Shown here: positions 1 through 8,775 of the stretch, piece after piece | Layout of the letters: each line of letters starts with the position of its first letter | Position numbering within the stretch: the first letter of the stretch is position 1 | Assembly (NCBI GenBank): GCA_949741215.1 | Contig: CATJLA010000189.1 | Location: forward strand, 1 to 64,000 | Length of the DNA stretch: 64,000 nt | Reading direction: 5' to 3' | Source of the DNA: an uncultured Oscillospiraceae bacterium | GTDB taxonomy: Bacteria; Bacillota; Clostridia; Oscillospirales; Ruminococcaceae | The notes under the pieces: generated by a model | Databases searched by the model: none | What the model saw: only the letters and a program-made list of their open reading frames with translations | What the model was told of the DNA's origin: nothing | Position numbers and translations under genes: made by a program

Positions 1-1608
1 GATGCCTTTAAGATTGGTGATACCGGTGCTGTTGACGCAGTTCCCGGTGCTGACCTGACCAGCAAATTGACTCTGCCTAATGACGGCACTGCTGGTGCTA
101 CTAATGATGCTTTCCATCTGGGTAGTGCCAGTACTACTCAAGTCAATCCTTCTTTCGCCATTGATTTTGCTGATCTGGAATTGACTCCGAATGTTGCCAA
201 CAAAACCTTTACTGTTGCAGTTGGTGGTGCTACTGTTACTGTAAACGCTGGCGCGGCGGACACTAAGATGGATGCAGCGGCAATTGCAAGTGCATTTGTT
301 GCTGCAGGTACTGCAGGTAATGATGCCGCTTATGCTGGTACTGGGCTTGCTGCAACTGATAAAGTTGTAGATGTAGGCGGTGCTGTGTTCAAGGTTACAG
401 CAGATGGTACCAAGGTTAACTTTGAGTATGTAGCTCAAAAGACTGGTGCTAATGCTGCTGCTACCCTTGATAAAGAAATTGACGACACTAAGGCAACCGC
501 TATTAACAATGTAATTGGTTCTGGTGTTACTGTTACCGCTGCCGCAGCTGATTTTACTGAATCCGGTGCAGTTCACCATAACACCATCAAGGTAACCCAG
601 GCTGTAGCTAAGGCCGATGGCGCTCGTGCTGGTATGGATGTTACTTTGACTGCGGATGTTGTTAAGCCTGGCCAGTCCATCACCATTGATGGCAAGACCT
701 TCAATTTTGTAGAGTGGGACGGCAAGTCTACTCTGGCTGCAGACCAAATCGGCATCAACAAGAAGTATGACCTCTCCACTACTGCTGGTCAAAATTCTGC
801 TATTGATGATGTGGTAAACCAGCTTTCCCACAAGGAAACGGATAACTTTGTTATTGAGGCAAAGAATGCTACTACTATCCACATTGGTCAGAAGGTTGGC
901 AACACCGAAGTTTTCGATACCGAAGCTAAGCTGAAGGCTGTTGTTTCCGCTAAGGGCGCTGGCACCGAGGCTGGTACTGAGCTGGAGATTACTGCTGCCA
1001 ATATTAAGGATGGCGATTCTATCCGTGTTGGTGACAAGACCTACACCTTTGGCGATGGCGATGATAAGGTTGCTCTGGGCACCAATAATGCTGACGCTGT
1101 TACTAATCTGACCAAGGCTCTTGAGGATGACGGCTTTACTGTTACTGCAAACGGCAATAAGCTGGTTATTTCTGCTCCTGCCGGCCAAGATTCTCCCGCT
1201 ATCATCGGCGGCGGCTTAACCCTGCAGATTGGCGATACCGCTGACAGCTTCAACAAGATGACTGTTGCTGTTGCTAACATGAGCGCTAAGGGTCTGGGCC
1301 TGGATGGTCTGAAGATCACTAGTGAGACTGAGGCCAGCAACTCCATTGATAAGATTAAGACCGCTATCAACAGCGTTTCTACCGCTCGTGCCTCCATGGG
1401 TGCTCTGCAGAACCGTCTGGAGCACACCATCAACAACCTGGATGTAGCTGTTGAGAACCTGTCTGCTGCTAACAGCCGTATCCGTGACACCGACATGGCC
1501 AAAGAGATGATGAACTACACCAAGATGAACGTTCTGGTACAGTCCGCTCAGGCTATGCTGGCTCAGGCTAATCAGCAGCCTCAGAGCGTACTCCAGCTGC
1601 TGCAGTAA
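1..1608 (+). CDS. Flagellin, 5' truncated by the window edge
   Basis: Structural subunit of the flagellar filament, exported through the flagellar type III system. The frame is open from base 1, so the start and the conserved N-terminal D0/D1 helices lie upstream; the track start at 67 is an internal TTG. The last ~95 residues are the conserved flagellin C-terminal domain (NRLEHTINNLDVAVENLSAANSRIRD, ending QSVLQLLQ style). Before it lie about 440 residues of Ala/Thr/Gly/Asp-rich sequence with repeated beta-hairpin modules (SITIDGKTFNF, SIRVGDKTYTF), resembling Flagellin_IN-type insertions of the D2/D3 surface domains. With a normal N-terminus the full protein would exceed about 650 residues, far above the ~270 of minimal flagellins. 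A strong terminator follows at once, so it is probably a monocistron or an operon end. Confidence 0.93.
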   Translation, partial: DAFKIGDTGAVDAVPGADLTSKLTLPNDGTAGATNDAFHLGSASTTQVNPSFAIDFADLELTPNVANKTFTVAVGGATVTVNAGAADTKMDAAAIASAFVAAGTAGNDAAYAGTGLAATDKVVDVGGAVFKVTADGTKVNFEYVAQKTGANAAATLDKEIDDTKATAINNVIGSGVTVTAAAADFTESGAVHHNTIKVTQAVAKADGARAGMDVTLTADVVKPGQSITIDGKTFNFVEWDGKSTLAADQIGINKKYDLSTTAGQNSAIDDVVNQLSHKETDNFVIEAKNATTIHIGQKVGNTEVFDTEAKLKAVVSAKGAGTEAGTELEITAANIKDGDSIRVGDKTYTFGDGDDKVALGTNNADAVTNLTKALEDDGFTVTANGNKLVISAPAGQDSPAIIGGGLTLQIGDTADSFNKMTVAVANMSAKGLGLDGLKITSETEASNSIDKIKTAINSVSTARASMGALQNRLEHTINNLDVAVENLSAANSRIRDTDMAKEMMNYTKMNVLVQSAQAMLAQANQQPQSVLQLLQ

Positions 1609-1659
1609 TTGTAGTGGTACTTTGAGTACAAATTCCATTGTGTTATACCTATGGTTTAT

Positions 1660-1694
1660 AAAAGGGGGACGCTTAGGCGTCCCCCTTTCTTTTG
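1660..1694 (+). terminator. Rho-independent terminator of the flagellin gene
   Basis: Perfect 12-bp stem AAAGGGGGACGC / GCGTCCCCCTTT around a TTAG loop, followed by CTTTT. It lies 50 bp after the flagellin stop. Confidence 0.9.
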
Positions 1695-1708
1695 GTAGAT
1701 AAAACTTG

Positions 1709-1762
1709 GGGAAAAGTGAGGCGAATTGAGCCCATTTTAAGCAAAACTGAGGGCAAAATTAT
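1709..1762. repeat. AT-rich dispersed repeat, copy 1
   Basis: Contains GGCGAATTGAG and then CATTTTAAGCAAAACTGAGG. A near match, GGCGAACTGAAG plus CATTTTGAGCAAAAACAGAGG, lies at 12520-12590, and GGCGAAATTGAGG recurs near 22184. All are intergenic, and the function is unknown. Its presence here argues that the ORF-track start at 1692 is too early. Confidence 0.45.
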
Positions 1763-1823
1763 GCTTTTTTTACCCAATTTTCTGCCGAAAATAATAAGTA
1801 AGTGTAAGGGAGGTAGAGCTTGT

Positions 1824-2411
1824 ATGCGCACTAGCGGAACAGTCCAAAACTATGTGAAAACCCTGGAATTACAGCAAAAATGGCAAAAAAAGCAGGCAGA
1901 ATCCTACAGTGAGGACATAGCCCGCTTAGAGGAGGCGATTTCCTCCCCTGCCCTGCCCGAAAATATGGCCCAAACCTCCGCGGAAGGGGCTTCTACTACG
2001 GCGCAAAAAGCGCGTCAAAATGCCATTTCCAGCAAGTTGAAGTCCGGCAAACGTTTAGGCCCTTCGGATATGGCCTGGCTGCAGCAGAATGCCCCCCAGC
2101 TCTACACCCAGGCACAGCAAATTGAACAGGACCGGATCCGTCATAAAAGCCTGTTGTTACGCGCAAAATCTAAGGATCAGGCTACCCGGATGTACCACAA
2201 TTCCGCCCAATGGTTAGCTTGCGGAGCGGTTACGGCTGTCCGCAATGCTTCTACAACTGACGAGGCAATGTCTATCAATGACGGATTACAGATGCGTCAA
2301 TCTGCCCTACGGGATGAATACAGCGCTTTTAAGCGTACTGCTCGCTGGAAAAAGCTGCCTCAAACCCGTGTTTTGAAGCCGTTTGGCAGGTGGAACGGCC
2401 GTAAAGCTTAG
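1824..2411 (+). CDS. Hypothetical coiled-coil protein next to flagellin
   Basis: A 195-residue protein that I do not recognise. The start is ATG 1824 (MRTSGTV), preceded by GGGAGGT at 1809-1815; the longer track ORF from 1692 begins in the flagellin terminator and crosses a repeat. The protein is soluble, rich in Gln, Lys and Ala, and mostly helical. It has an N-terminal coiled-coil-like stretch (residues ~10-45), a linker rich in Ser/Ala, a segment DMAWLQQNAPQLYTQAQQIE near residue 80, and a basic C-terminus. No signal peptide, membrane segment or catalytic motif is visible. The position between flagellin and a chemoreceptor suggests a motility-related role, but nothing in the sequence proves it. 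Confidence 0.65.
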   Translation: MRTSGTVQNYVKTLELQQKWQKKQAESYSEDIARLEEAISSPALPENMAQTSAEGASTTAQKARQNAISSKLKSGKRLGPSDMAWLQQNAPQLYTQAQQIEQDRIRHKSLLLRAKSKDQATRMYHNSAQWLACGAVTAVRNASTTDEAMSINDGLQMRQSALRDEYSAFKRTARWKKLPQTRVLKPFGRWNGRKA

Positions 2412-2851
2412 GGCGGCATTCTATTCTCTTCCGGACGAAGTGGGCGTTTAGGGGGCAATGCTTTGTGGGGAAATAACCTCATAATCAAGCTGCTTTTTGG
2501 TGGGGCGCAGTTGTTTGCAGCAAAGGGAAGCGAAAGGATCTGGAGTGGTGCTGCTGAATAGACTTGTGCTGTTTCGTCCTGGTTTATTTTGCAGGAAGAA
2601 GAGTATTTTGACTATGAGCAAGAAGGCTTTTTTGACGGTTGGATTGCTATTGCTGCCAAAGGGACCGAAATTGCGGAGGAGGTTGGGTAGGGCCGCTGAA
2701 TAGATGGGTGCGGTTATGTCCTGAAGGCGGAAATAAATTTGAGAAAGTTTTTGGGATCAGGCGCATATTTATGGAAAAAAGCTTTTAACACTGTTTGAAT
2801 TGGAAGGAAGAAAATTTTGTTGACTTTTTTTCAAAAATACAGTTGGCTTTT
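2412..2851. other. Intergenic stretch without a supported gene
   Basis: 440 bp between the coiled-coil gene and the MCP promoter. A 68-codon ORF (2497-2703) lacks a convincing ribosome binding site and resembles no family I know, so I leave it out. No aptamer fold is evident; in particular I do not see a c-di-GMP riboswitch. Confidence 0.5.
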
Positions 2852-2880
2852 TTGAAATGTTGTCGAAAAACATGTATATA
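2852..2880 (+). promoter_or_regulatory. Probable sigma-A promoter of the MCP gene
   Basis: TTGAAA (2852-2857), 17-bp spacer, TATATA (2875-2880). A CGCCC/GGGCG dyad lies downstream in the leader near 2930. Confidence 0.5.
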
Positions 2881-2985
2881 GGGTTTGAACAAAATACATG
2901 AGTTTTTTGTTCCTGCTCTAAATAGCTCGCCCCCAAAACCGGGCGGGAATGTACGAAACATAAAAACGAGAGGAGCTTAGGGCTT

Positions 2986-4749
2986 ATGTTCAAGAACATG
3001 AAGATAAGGATGAGCCTGATTCTGGGGTTTGGGTCAAGTACGCTGGTTTCTGCCATTATCATTATTGCGGCGTTATTTACCATGAACGTGCAGCAGAAAA
3101 ATTTCAATGAAGTCCTTACAAATGAGGTTCGGGCCAGTGAGATTATCAAGGAGTGCCGCCTGGATGTGCGCAACGCCGTTGTGGATGGTTTTGAGATGTT
3201 GCTTAGCACAGACAGAAGCAGCGATGCTGCCACAAAAAGCAGTATTGAGAGTGCGATGAATGATATTGATGCTTTGCTGACTGAGTTGAGAGGGATTTAT
3301 CCCTTAAAGGACAGTAGACTGGATGATTACTCCAGACAATTAACTGAGTGGGAAAGCATAATGACGCAGGTGATGAATCAGATAACGGCGGGGCAGACGA
3401 ATGAAGCGGCTATTGTCATTCGCAATGAGATTAGCCCGATGCTGAGCGCTATGACGCAGACTGCGGCTGATATTACAAATTCTCTGGAGCAAAGCAAGGA
3501 AGCAGTTATAGAAAGCAATGAGCTGAGCAGCCAGATTGCTATTGGTGCGTTCTCTGCGATTTTGGTTCTTACAGTGATTTTCATTATGTTGGCATCTACT
3601 AAGATTATTCATAGTATTACTGCCCCTACAGAGCAGGTTCGGGCTGCGCTGGTTGGCTTTAGCGAGGGTAACCTGTCTGTTCCTGTGAATTTTGAGGGCC
3701 GCAATGAGCTGGGTGAAATGTGTAATGCTTTGCGGAAGAGCCAGCATATTTTGAGCAGCGTTATTGCTGATGAATGTGATTTGCTGGATAAGATGGCTGG
3801 CGGCGATTTTAATGTACATACAAAGGATGAATCGATGTATGTTGGCGAGCTGCGGCCGATGATTGAGTCTTTGAAGAAGATTAAGACAAAGCTGAGCACT
3901 GTATTGGTGCAGATTCGTCTGGCAGCCGACCAGGTTTCTGCCGGCTCTGACCAGGTTTCTGCCGGTGCGCAGGCACTTTCTCAGGGGACTACACAGCAGG
4001 CTTCCTCCATTGAGGATTTGGCTACTACTATTACCAAGATTTCTGATCAGATTGCGTTCAGTGCTGAGAATGCTGAGCAGAACAGCCAGTTTACCAATAG
4101 TGTTGGTGTTGAGATTCAGCGCAGCAACGAGCAGATGCAGGCTATGAAGGCTGCTATGGATGAGATCAATGAGAAGTCTCAGGCGATTGGTAAGGTTATC
4201 AGCACCATTGAGGATATTGCTTTCCAGACAAATATTCTTGCTTTGAATGCGGCAGTTGAGGCTGCTCATGCCGGTGCGGCCGGTAAGGGCTTTGCTGTTG
4301 TGGCCAGTGAGGTTCGTCAGTTAGCAAGTAAGTCTTCCGAGGCTTCGAAGGATACTGCAGACCTGATTGAGAGTTCGATTAAGGCTGTGGAGGGTGGTAA
4401 TCGGATTGCTACTGAGACAGCTCAGATTCTGGAGAAGGTTGTACAGGATTCCAGCTCGATTGTGAAGACATTTAATGAGATTGCTGAGGTTTCTCGTCAG
4501 CAGGCTGATGCTGTTGCTCAGATTACTCAGGGTATGGATCAGATCTCCAGCGTGGTACAGACCAACTCTGCTACTGCTGAGGAATCTGCAGCTGCCAGTG
4601 AGGAGCTTTCTGGTCAGGCGAATATGCTGAAGGATCTGGTTGGTCAGTTTGTTTTGGAAGAGGGCGGAAGCAGCAGCAGTTCTTCCATGAATGATAATTT
4701 TGGTTATCAGGAGGATGCTGGCAACTTCTATAGCAGCGATAAGTATTAA
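2986..4749 (+). CDS. Methyl-accepting chemotaxis protein
   Basis: A 587-residue transmembrane chemoreceptor that would control CheA autophosphorylation. TM1 lies at ~9-31 and TM2 at ~183-207. They enclose a ~150-residue helical extracellular sensor of the four-helix-bundle kind, followed by HAMP (~208-260) and a coiled-coil signalling domain. The conserved hairpin tip ([20 protein letters not shown]) is near residue 407-430. The C-terminus is Ser-rich and lacks a CheR-binding pentapeptide. ATG 2986 is preceded by AGGAG at 2971-2975, and a promoter sits upstream at 2852. It is monocistronic beside other motility genes. The sensor is of a general type, so the ligand cannot be inferred. No cheA or cheW is in the window. 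Confidence 0.95.
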   Translation: MFKNMKIRMSLILGFGSSTLVSAIIIIAALFTMNVQQKNFNEVLTNEVRASEIIKECRLDVRNAVVDGFEMLLSTDRSSDAATKSSIESAMNDIDALLTELRGIYPLKDSRLDDYSRQLTEWESIMTQVMNQITAGQTNEAAIVIRNEISPMLSAMTQTAADITNSLEQSKEAVIESNELSSQIAIGAFSAILVLTVIFIMLASTKIIHSITAPTEQVRAALVGFSEGNLSVPVNFEGRNELGEMCNALRKSQHILSSVIADECDLLDKMAGGDFNVHTKDESMYVGELRPMIESLKKIKTKLSTVLVQIRLAADQVSAGSDQVSAGAQALSQGTTQQASSIEDLATTITKISDQIAFSAENAEQNSQFTNSVGVEIQRSNEQMQAMKAAMDEINEKSQAIGKVISTIEDIAFQTNILALNAAVEAAHAGAAGKGFAVVASEVRQLASKSSEASKDTADLIESSIKAVEGGNRIATETAQILEKVVQDSSSIVKTFNEIAEVSRQQADAVAQITQGMDQISSVVQTNSATAEESAAASEELSGQANMLKDLVGQFVLEEGGSSSSSSMNDNFGYQEDAGNFYSSDKY

Positions 4750-4879
4750 GGTTTAATTATAGCAAAGAAAAGCAGGTTTTGTCTATCATTACATAGGATA
4801 TAAGGCTGCAGGGAGATGGGGTACAGGATTTGTTGACTTCTTTTTGCAGTACAGTCCGACAGAGAAAGGATGGAGAGAA

Positions 4880-5071
4880 ATGGATGTTATGTTAGCAGGG
4901 GCGATGAGTATTGCTATGAGTCAGTCTCAGGTACAGCAGGCGGCAAATATGTCGATTATGAAAAAGGCGATGAATTTGCAGGAATCTCAGGCGGCTGCTT
5001 TGGTGGAAAACCTGGAGAAATCGGTTCCTACGCCTCCGCCCAGTACTCATAAGCTGGATATTCTGGCGTAA
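4880..5071 (+). CDS. YjfB-like putative motility peptide
   Basis: A 63-residue protein, MDVMLAGAMSIAMSQSQVQQ at the start and HKLDILA at the end. It matches the pattern of the YjfB putative motility protein family (PF14070): a short Met/Ala/Gln-rich amphipathic helix and a Pro-rich tail. The start is ATG 4880, with AAAGGA/GGAGAG just upstream; the track start at 4844 adds residues without a ribosome site, and the ORF at 4870 is a frame shadow. The biochemical role of the family is not established. It stands between MCP and CheV and ends at its own terminator, consistent with the late (sigma-28) flagellar class, but I found no convincing promoter. Confidence 0.82.
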   Translation: MDVMLAGAMSIAMSQSQVQQAANMSIMKKAMNLQESQAAALVENLEKSVPTPPPSTHKLDILA

Positions 5072-5145
5072 ATGCAGACGGCTTTGAAAAAACGCAGGGC
5101 ATATTGACGTCCTTTTTGCAAAACCTTCTGACAAAACGTATTGTA

Positions 5146-5193
5146 TGCGCATAGAATGTGCCCGGAGCTTTGGCGCATTCTATGCGTTTTTTG
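5146..5193 (+). terminator. Terminator after the YjfB-like gene
   Basis: 15-bp stem CGCATAGAATGTGCC / GGCGCATTCTATGCG with one mismatch, a 9-nt loop, then TTTTTT. Confidence 0.9.
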
Positions 5194-5277
5194 CAGAAGT
5201 AGGGTTTGCTTTTAGTGTGTTTTTTCGGGAGACGGAATGTACAGAAAAGTAAATTTTGCCTTTTCTTAAAACTTTGC

Positions 5278-5304
5278 TTTATTTTTGAAATTTTATGCCG
5301 ATAA
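5278..5304 (+). promoter_or_regulatory. Candidate sigma-28 (FliA/SigD) promoter of cheV
   Basis: TTTATTTT, exactly 11 bp, then a perfect GCCGATAA. The Bacillus SigD consensus is TAAAGTTT-N11-GCCGATAA, so the -10 matches fully and the -35 in 5 of 8 positions. The sigma factor itself is encoded at 27867. Confidence 0.6.
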
Positions 5305-5367
5305 TTCTAATTAGGATATACTAGAAACCGCTGGTTGAAACAGCGGGGCGAATGGAAGGGCTGTACC

Positions 5368-6285
5368 ATGCAATTGGAAATGCAATCGGAGATTTTGTTG
5401 GAATCTGGAACAAATGAAATGGAAATCATGCAGTTCATGATTGCGGATCAAACCTATGGCATTAATGTGGCTAAAGTGAAAGAGATTAAAATGATTTGCC
5501 CTGTGCAGCCAATGCAGAAGGCACAGGCAAATATTGAGGGGATTTTTAAGTCTCGGGAAAAGATTGTTACGGTAATTAACCTTGCCAACTATTTAACGCT
5601 GCCGGAGTCTGAAAATCCGGAGCGGGATATTTTTATTGTGACGAACTTTAATAATACGGAGTTTGCTTTTCATGTCCACCAGATTGTGGGGATTAAAAAG
5701 ATTTCCTGGAAGCAGATTAAAAAGCCGGATAAAATCATTTATGGCGGAAAGGACGGAGTGGCTACCGGTATTGCCGAGGTGGAAGGCGGTATTTTGGTAA
5801 CGATTTTGGACTTTGAGAAGATTGTTTCGGAAATCAGCCCGGATTTGGGGATTCAGTACTCCGACCTGGAGAAGCTGGGAAAAAGGGAGCATAGCGATAA
5901 GCCGATTTTGCTGGCGGAGGATTCTATGTTGCTTTCTAAGATGGTTGCTGAATCGCTGAGAAGGGCGGGTTATGATAATCTGATTAAAACGAATAACGGA
6001 CAGGAGGCTTGGGATTTTCTCTCAGAAGTAAAAAATGCTAATGATCCTCTGCGGGATCATGTGGCCTGTGTGGTTACTGATATTGAAATGCCTTTAATGG
6101 ATGGGCATCATTTGACCAAGCTGATTAAAGATGATCCGGTGCTGAAGGATTTGCCGGTTATTCTGTTCTCTTCTCTGATTAATGAGGAAATGCGGCGGAA
6201 AGGCGAGCAGGTGGGGGCAAATGCACAAATTACAAAGCCAGAAATTGCCCGGTTAGTGACTTTGGTGGATGAGCTTATTCTCTAA
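5368..6285 (+). CDS. cheV: Chemotaxis protein CheV (CheW-receiver fusion)
   Basis: A 305-residue adaptor coupling receptors to CheA, with a phosphorylatable tail used in adaptation. The N-terminal CheW-like domain spans ~20-165 (MQFMIADQTYGINVAKVKEI). The C-terminal receiver spans ~180-305, with LLAEDS for the acidic pocket, phospho-acceptor Asp in VVTDIEMP near residue 237, and the conserved Lys in ITKPE. Start ATG 5368 has GGAAGGG seven bases upstream; the track start (TTG 5335) has none. It is a single-gene unit with a candidate sigma-28 promoter and its own terminator. Confidence 0.95.
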   Translation: MQLEMQSEILLESGTNEMEIMQFMIADQTYGINVAKVKEIKMICPVQPMQKAQANIEGIFKSREKIVTVINLANYLTLPESENPERDIFIVTNFNNTEFAFHVHQIVGIKKISWKQIKKPDKIIYGGKDGVATGIAEVEGGILVTILDFEKIVSEISPDLGIQYSDLEKLGKREHSDKPILLAEDSMLLSKMVAESLRRAGYDNLIKTNNGQEAWDFLSEVKNANDPLRDHVACVVTDIEMPLMDGHHLTKLIKDDPVLKDLPVILFSSLINEEMRRKGEQVGANAQITKPEIARLVTLVDELIL

Positions 6286-6302
6286 AAAGATAAAATAATT
6301 AA

Positions 6303-6346
6303 AGAAAGCGACAAAATGCTGCCAATTGCAGTTTTGTCGCTTTTTT
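6303..6346 (+). terminator. Terminator of cheV
   Basis: Stem AAGCGACAAAA / TTTTGTCGCTT with a loop of about 15 nt, then TTTT. Confidence 0.9.
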
Positions 6347-6689
6347 AAGTTAATTTGTGGGCTTTGATAGGTTGTAAAGCGAAAATTCCATGAAGTGGCA
6401 TACGGTTTTGTTTAGCTGCATATTAAATAACAATATAGATGGAAAAGAGTGCTGACTTTCAAAGAAGGGCTCTTATTTGTTGATTTTTACCGGATAAAAC
6501 GGGCCGTGAGAATCAAGGCTATAGTGCTGTAAAATGGGAGTGGCTTAAAGAGGGAAAATAAGGAAAACAATACGGCGTCATACAAGAAAAAGTAGGAAAT
6601 TTGCAGAAAAAAGTGGTTTTTGATAAAGATTTTTACTTGACAGCAGATTTTGGATAAAATAAAAATCGGATATTTTCTGATTTATGGGC
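6347..6689. other. Intergenic stretch before the flagellar operon
   Basis: No gene seen on either strand. In many Firmicutes flgB and flgC would precede fliE here, and neither they nor remnants are visible. A second promoter-like pair, TTGACA 6637-6642 and TAAAAA 6660-6665 (17-bp spacing), lies at the right end. Confidence 0.5.
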
Positions 6690-6718
6690 TTTACAAGAAG
6701 GGAGATATTATGTATAAT
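6690..6718 (+). promoter_or_regulatory. Sigma-A promoter of the fliE-cheD flagellar block
   Basis: TTTACA (6690-6695), 17-bp spacer, TATAAT (6713-6718). A start around 6725 gives a leader of about 90 nt before fliE. It is the only good promoter seen ahead of about 25 kb of tightly packed co-directional genes. Confidence 0.7.
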
Positions 6719-6813
6719 TATAAAGAATCGGTGTAGCAAAAATCTATTCTGCCGGTTTTTGACATCGCTTTGAGGGCTTTATTTTTGATACAAGATTTTT
6801 GGAGGGATGACTC

Positions 6814-7122
6814 ATGTACTTGGTGCCGTTAAGCAGTTTGCCTGCCTTGTCCAGCATACAGGATTCCCAGCAGAGCAGTTCGATTACAGCAGATTCTGCG
6901 GCAGGTTCCTTCGCCAGCATTATGCAGGAGGCTATTGAAACCCTGGAGAAAAGCCAGCAGGCCTCTCAGATGGATTCCTACGATTTGGCTATGGGGGATA
7001 TTTCAAGTTTATCCACTATAATGATTAACGCTGCGATGGAAACCACTGCAGTGGAAACTGTTGTTCAGCTGACCTCCCGGGCTGTAAGCGCCTATAAGGA
7101 AGTTATGCAGATGCAGATTTAA
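6814..7122 (+). CDS. fliE: Flagellar hook-basal body complex protein FliE
   Basis: A 102-residue protein that joins the MS ring to the proximal rod and is among the first exported subunits. Typical features are a variable N-terminus, GSFASIMQEAIETLEKSQQ near 30-50 and a C-terminal helix ending in YKEVMQMQI. ATG 6814 follows GGAGGG by seven bases. It is the first gene of the flagellar block, 45 bp before fliF. The usual upstream rod partners flgB and flgC are not here. Confidence 0.95.
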   Translation: MYLVPLSSLPALSSIQDSQQSSSITADSAAGSFASIMQEAIETLEKSQQASQMDSYDLAMGDISSLSTIMINAAMETTAVETVVQLTSRAVSAYKEVMQMQI

Positions 7123-7166
7123 GAAAAAGGGATGAGACTGCGTGTTTCGTATGGGTGTAATGCTAT

Positions 7167-8771
7167 ATGAAGATTGATTTTAAGGAAATTTGGGAAAAGG
7201 TGAAAACCTTTTGGAAAAACCTCTCTCAAAAAGCAAAGAGATTGATCTTGGCGGGGGGAGGGGCAGCACTGGTTCTGATTATTGGCTTGGTGATTTACCT
7301 GAATGTGGCAGGGTCTCAGTATCGGGTGATTTTTCCCGGAATGAGCAATGCCGAAGCAACCCAGGTGTATGCCGCCTTGCAGGAAATGGACGTGCAGCCC
7401 CAAATTAACAACAGCGGGCAAATTTTGGTTCCCCAAAGTGAGTGGGATAATCTTGTATACCAATTGAATGCTCAGGGGTATCCTAAGTCCACCCTGAGTT
7501 ATGATACCTTTAATAACGCTTCCGGGTTTACTTCTACAGAATTTGAAAGAAAGACAGCGCTGCTGTTCCAGCAACAGGACCGTACCCAACAGACGTTACT
7601 GCGGAATGAAGGAATTGCAGACGCAACTGTGACCTTTTCTGTGCCGGAAAGCAGCAATTACATATGGGACCAGTATAACCAGCAGAAAAGTACTGCAAAT
7701 GTTACAATACGGATGAAGCCCGGCTATGAGTTGACGCCGGAGCGGGTTTCTGCAGTCAAGCATCTAACAGCTACCTCTATTCCTAACCTTGCGATTGAAG
7801 ATGTAGTGGTGATAGATGCTTCCACTGGTGTGCAGGCAGTTAGCTTGGAGGATGCGGAGGCTGCCGGCTACTACAGTGTACAGCGGCTGGATTATGAGAA
7901 GCAGATCAGCAAGAGCATTGAGGATAAGGTGATGCGGTTGCTTTCCGCACGGTATGGGGCGGATGGCGTCACTGTTGTCGCCACGGTTTCGCTGAACTAT
8001 GAGAAGATGGCCTCAGAAACCAAGCAGTATCTGCCCAGGAGCGATGACAGCGAGAGCGGCGTGCTGAACCACTATGAGGAAAGCTACAATACCAACTCCG
8101 TCGAAGCAGCTGGAGGGGTTGTGGGAGAGGAAAACAATACCGACAACCCGCCGATTTACCCTAACCTGGACGATGTGGGCGAGGGGAATACCAGCAGCTA
8201 TCACAGAGAAGCGGATTATGACGTAGGATATATATTGACCCAGATTGAAAAGGGTGAGCCTGTACTGGAGCGGGCAACAGTGGCGGTTATTGTAAACGAC
8301 CCCCAGTTTGACGCCGAAGTGGAGAGCACTCTGACCAGCCTGATTTCCCGGGCAGTGAATATTGACACCAATAATATCCGGGTGACGAACCTGAACTTTG
8401 ACACCTCCTCTCAGCCTGCAATTAATCCGAATCCTGACGAGAATGCCGGTTTGTCCATGCGTCAGTGGCTGTTAATCGGTCTGGGTGGATTGCTGCTGTT
8501 GATTATCCTGATTGTGGTGATTGTGATTCTGGTTCGCCGGGCTAAGAAGCGTAAGGCTGAAGAGGAAGCGGCCCTGCAGGCAGAGGAAGATCGCCAGCAG
8601 CAAATGGAGCTTGACCAGAAGCTGGAAGAGCACAAACGTCAGCTGCAGAACGAGGCTATGGCTGCTGTTAAAACGGAAGAAAACGCTATTGCGGATGAAA
8701 TTCGGCACTTTGCGCAGGAGAATCCTGAGATTGCGGCGGCTTTGCTCCGCTCAATGCTGAGGGAGGAATAG
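7167..8771 (+). CDS. fliF: Flagellar MS-ring protein FliF
   Basis: A 534-residue membrane protein that polymerises into the MS ring, the base of the motor. TM1 lies at ~27-47, with the YscJ/FliF ring-building motifs after it (YRVIFPGMSNAEA, FERKTALLFQQQ at ~135). TM2 lies at ~430-455, with a charged coiled-coil cytosolic tail that binds FliG. The length is normal. ATG 7167 has no good Shine-Dalgarno in front; GGGTGTAAT is the nearest, so translation may be weak or coupled to fliE. Confidence 0.96.
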   Translation: MKIDFKEIWEKVKTFWKNLSQKAKRLILAGGGAALVLIIGLVIYLNVAGSQYRVIFPGMSNAEATQVYAALQEMDVQPQINNSGQILVPQSEWDNLVYQLNAQGYPKSTLSYDTFNNASGFTSTEFERKTALLFQQQDRTQQTLLRNEGIADATVTFSVPESSNYIWDQYNQQKSTANVTIRMKPGYELTPERVSAVKHLTATSIPNLAIEDVVVIDASTGVQAVSLEDAEAAGYYSVQRLDYEKQISKSIEDKVMRLLSARYGADGVTVVATVSLNYEKMASETKQYLPRSDDSESGVLNHYEESYNTNSVEAAGGVVGEENNTDNPPIYPNLDDVGEGNTSSYHREADYDVGYILTQIEKGEPVLERATVAVIVNDPQFDAEVESTLTSLISRAVNIDTNNIRVTNLNFDTSSQPAINPNPDENAGLSMRQWLLIGLGGLLLLIILIVVIVILVRRAKKRKAEEEAALQAEEDRQQQMELDQKLEEHKRQLQNEAMAAVKTEENAIADEIRHFAQENPEIAAALLRSMLREE

Positions 8772-8775
8772 TAGT

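Noticed and set aside
2497-2703. 68-codon ORF between the coiled-coil gene and the MCP
   Set aside because: No ribosome site, odd composition, no family resemblance; likely chance.
2700-2985. Possible c-di-GMP riboswitch before the MCP gene
   Set aside because: Searched for the conserved GEMM blocks because of the motility context; none present.
6710-6736. Mini-ORF MYNYKESV with GGGAG in front
   Set aside because: It overlaps the TATAAT box of the flagellar promoter, so it would not be in the transcript.
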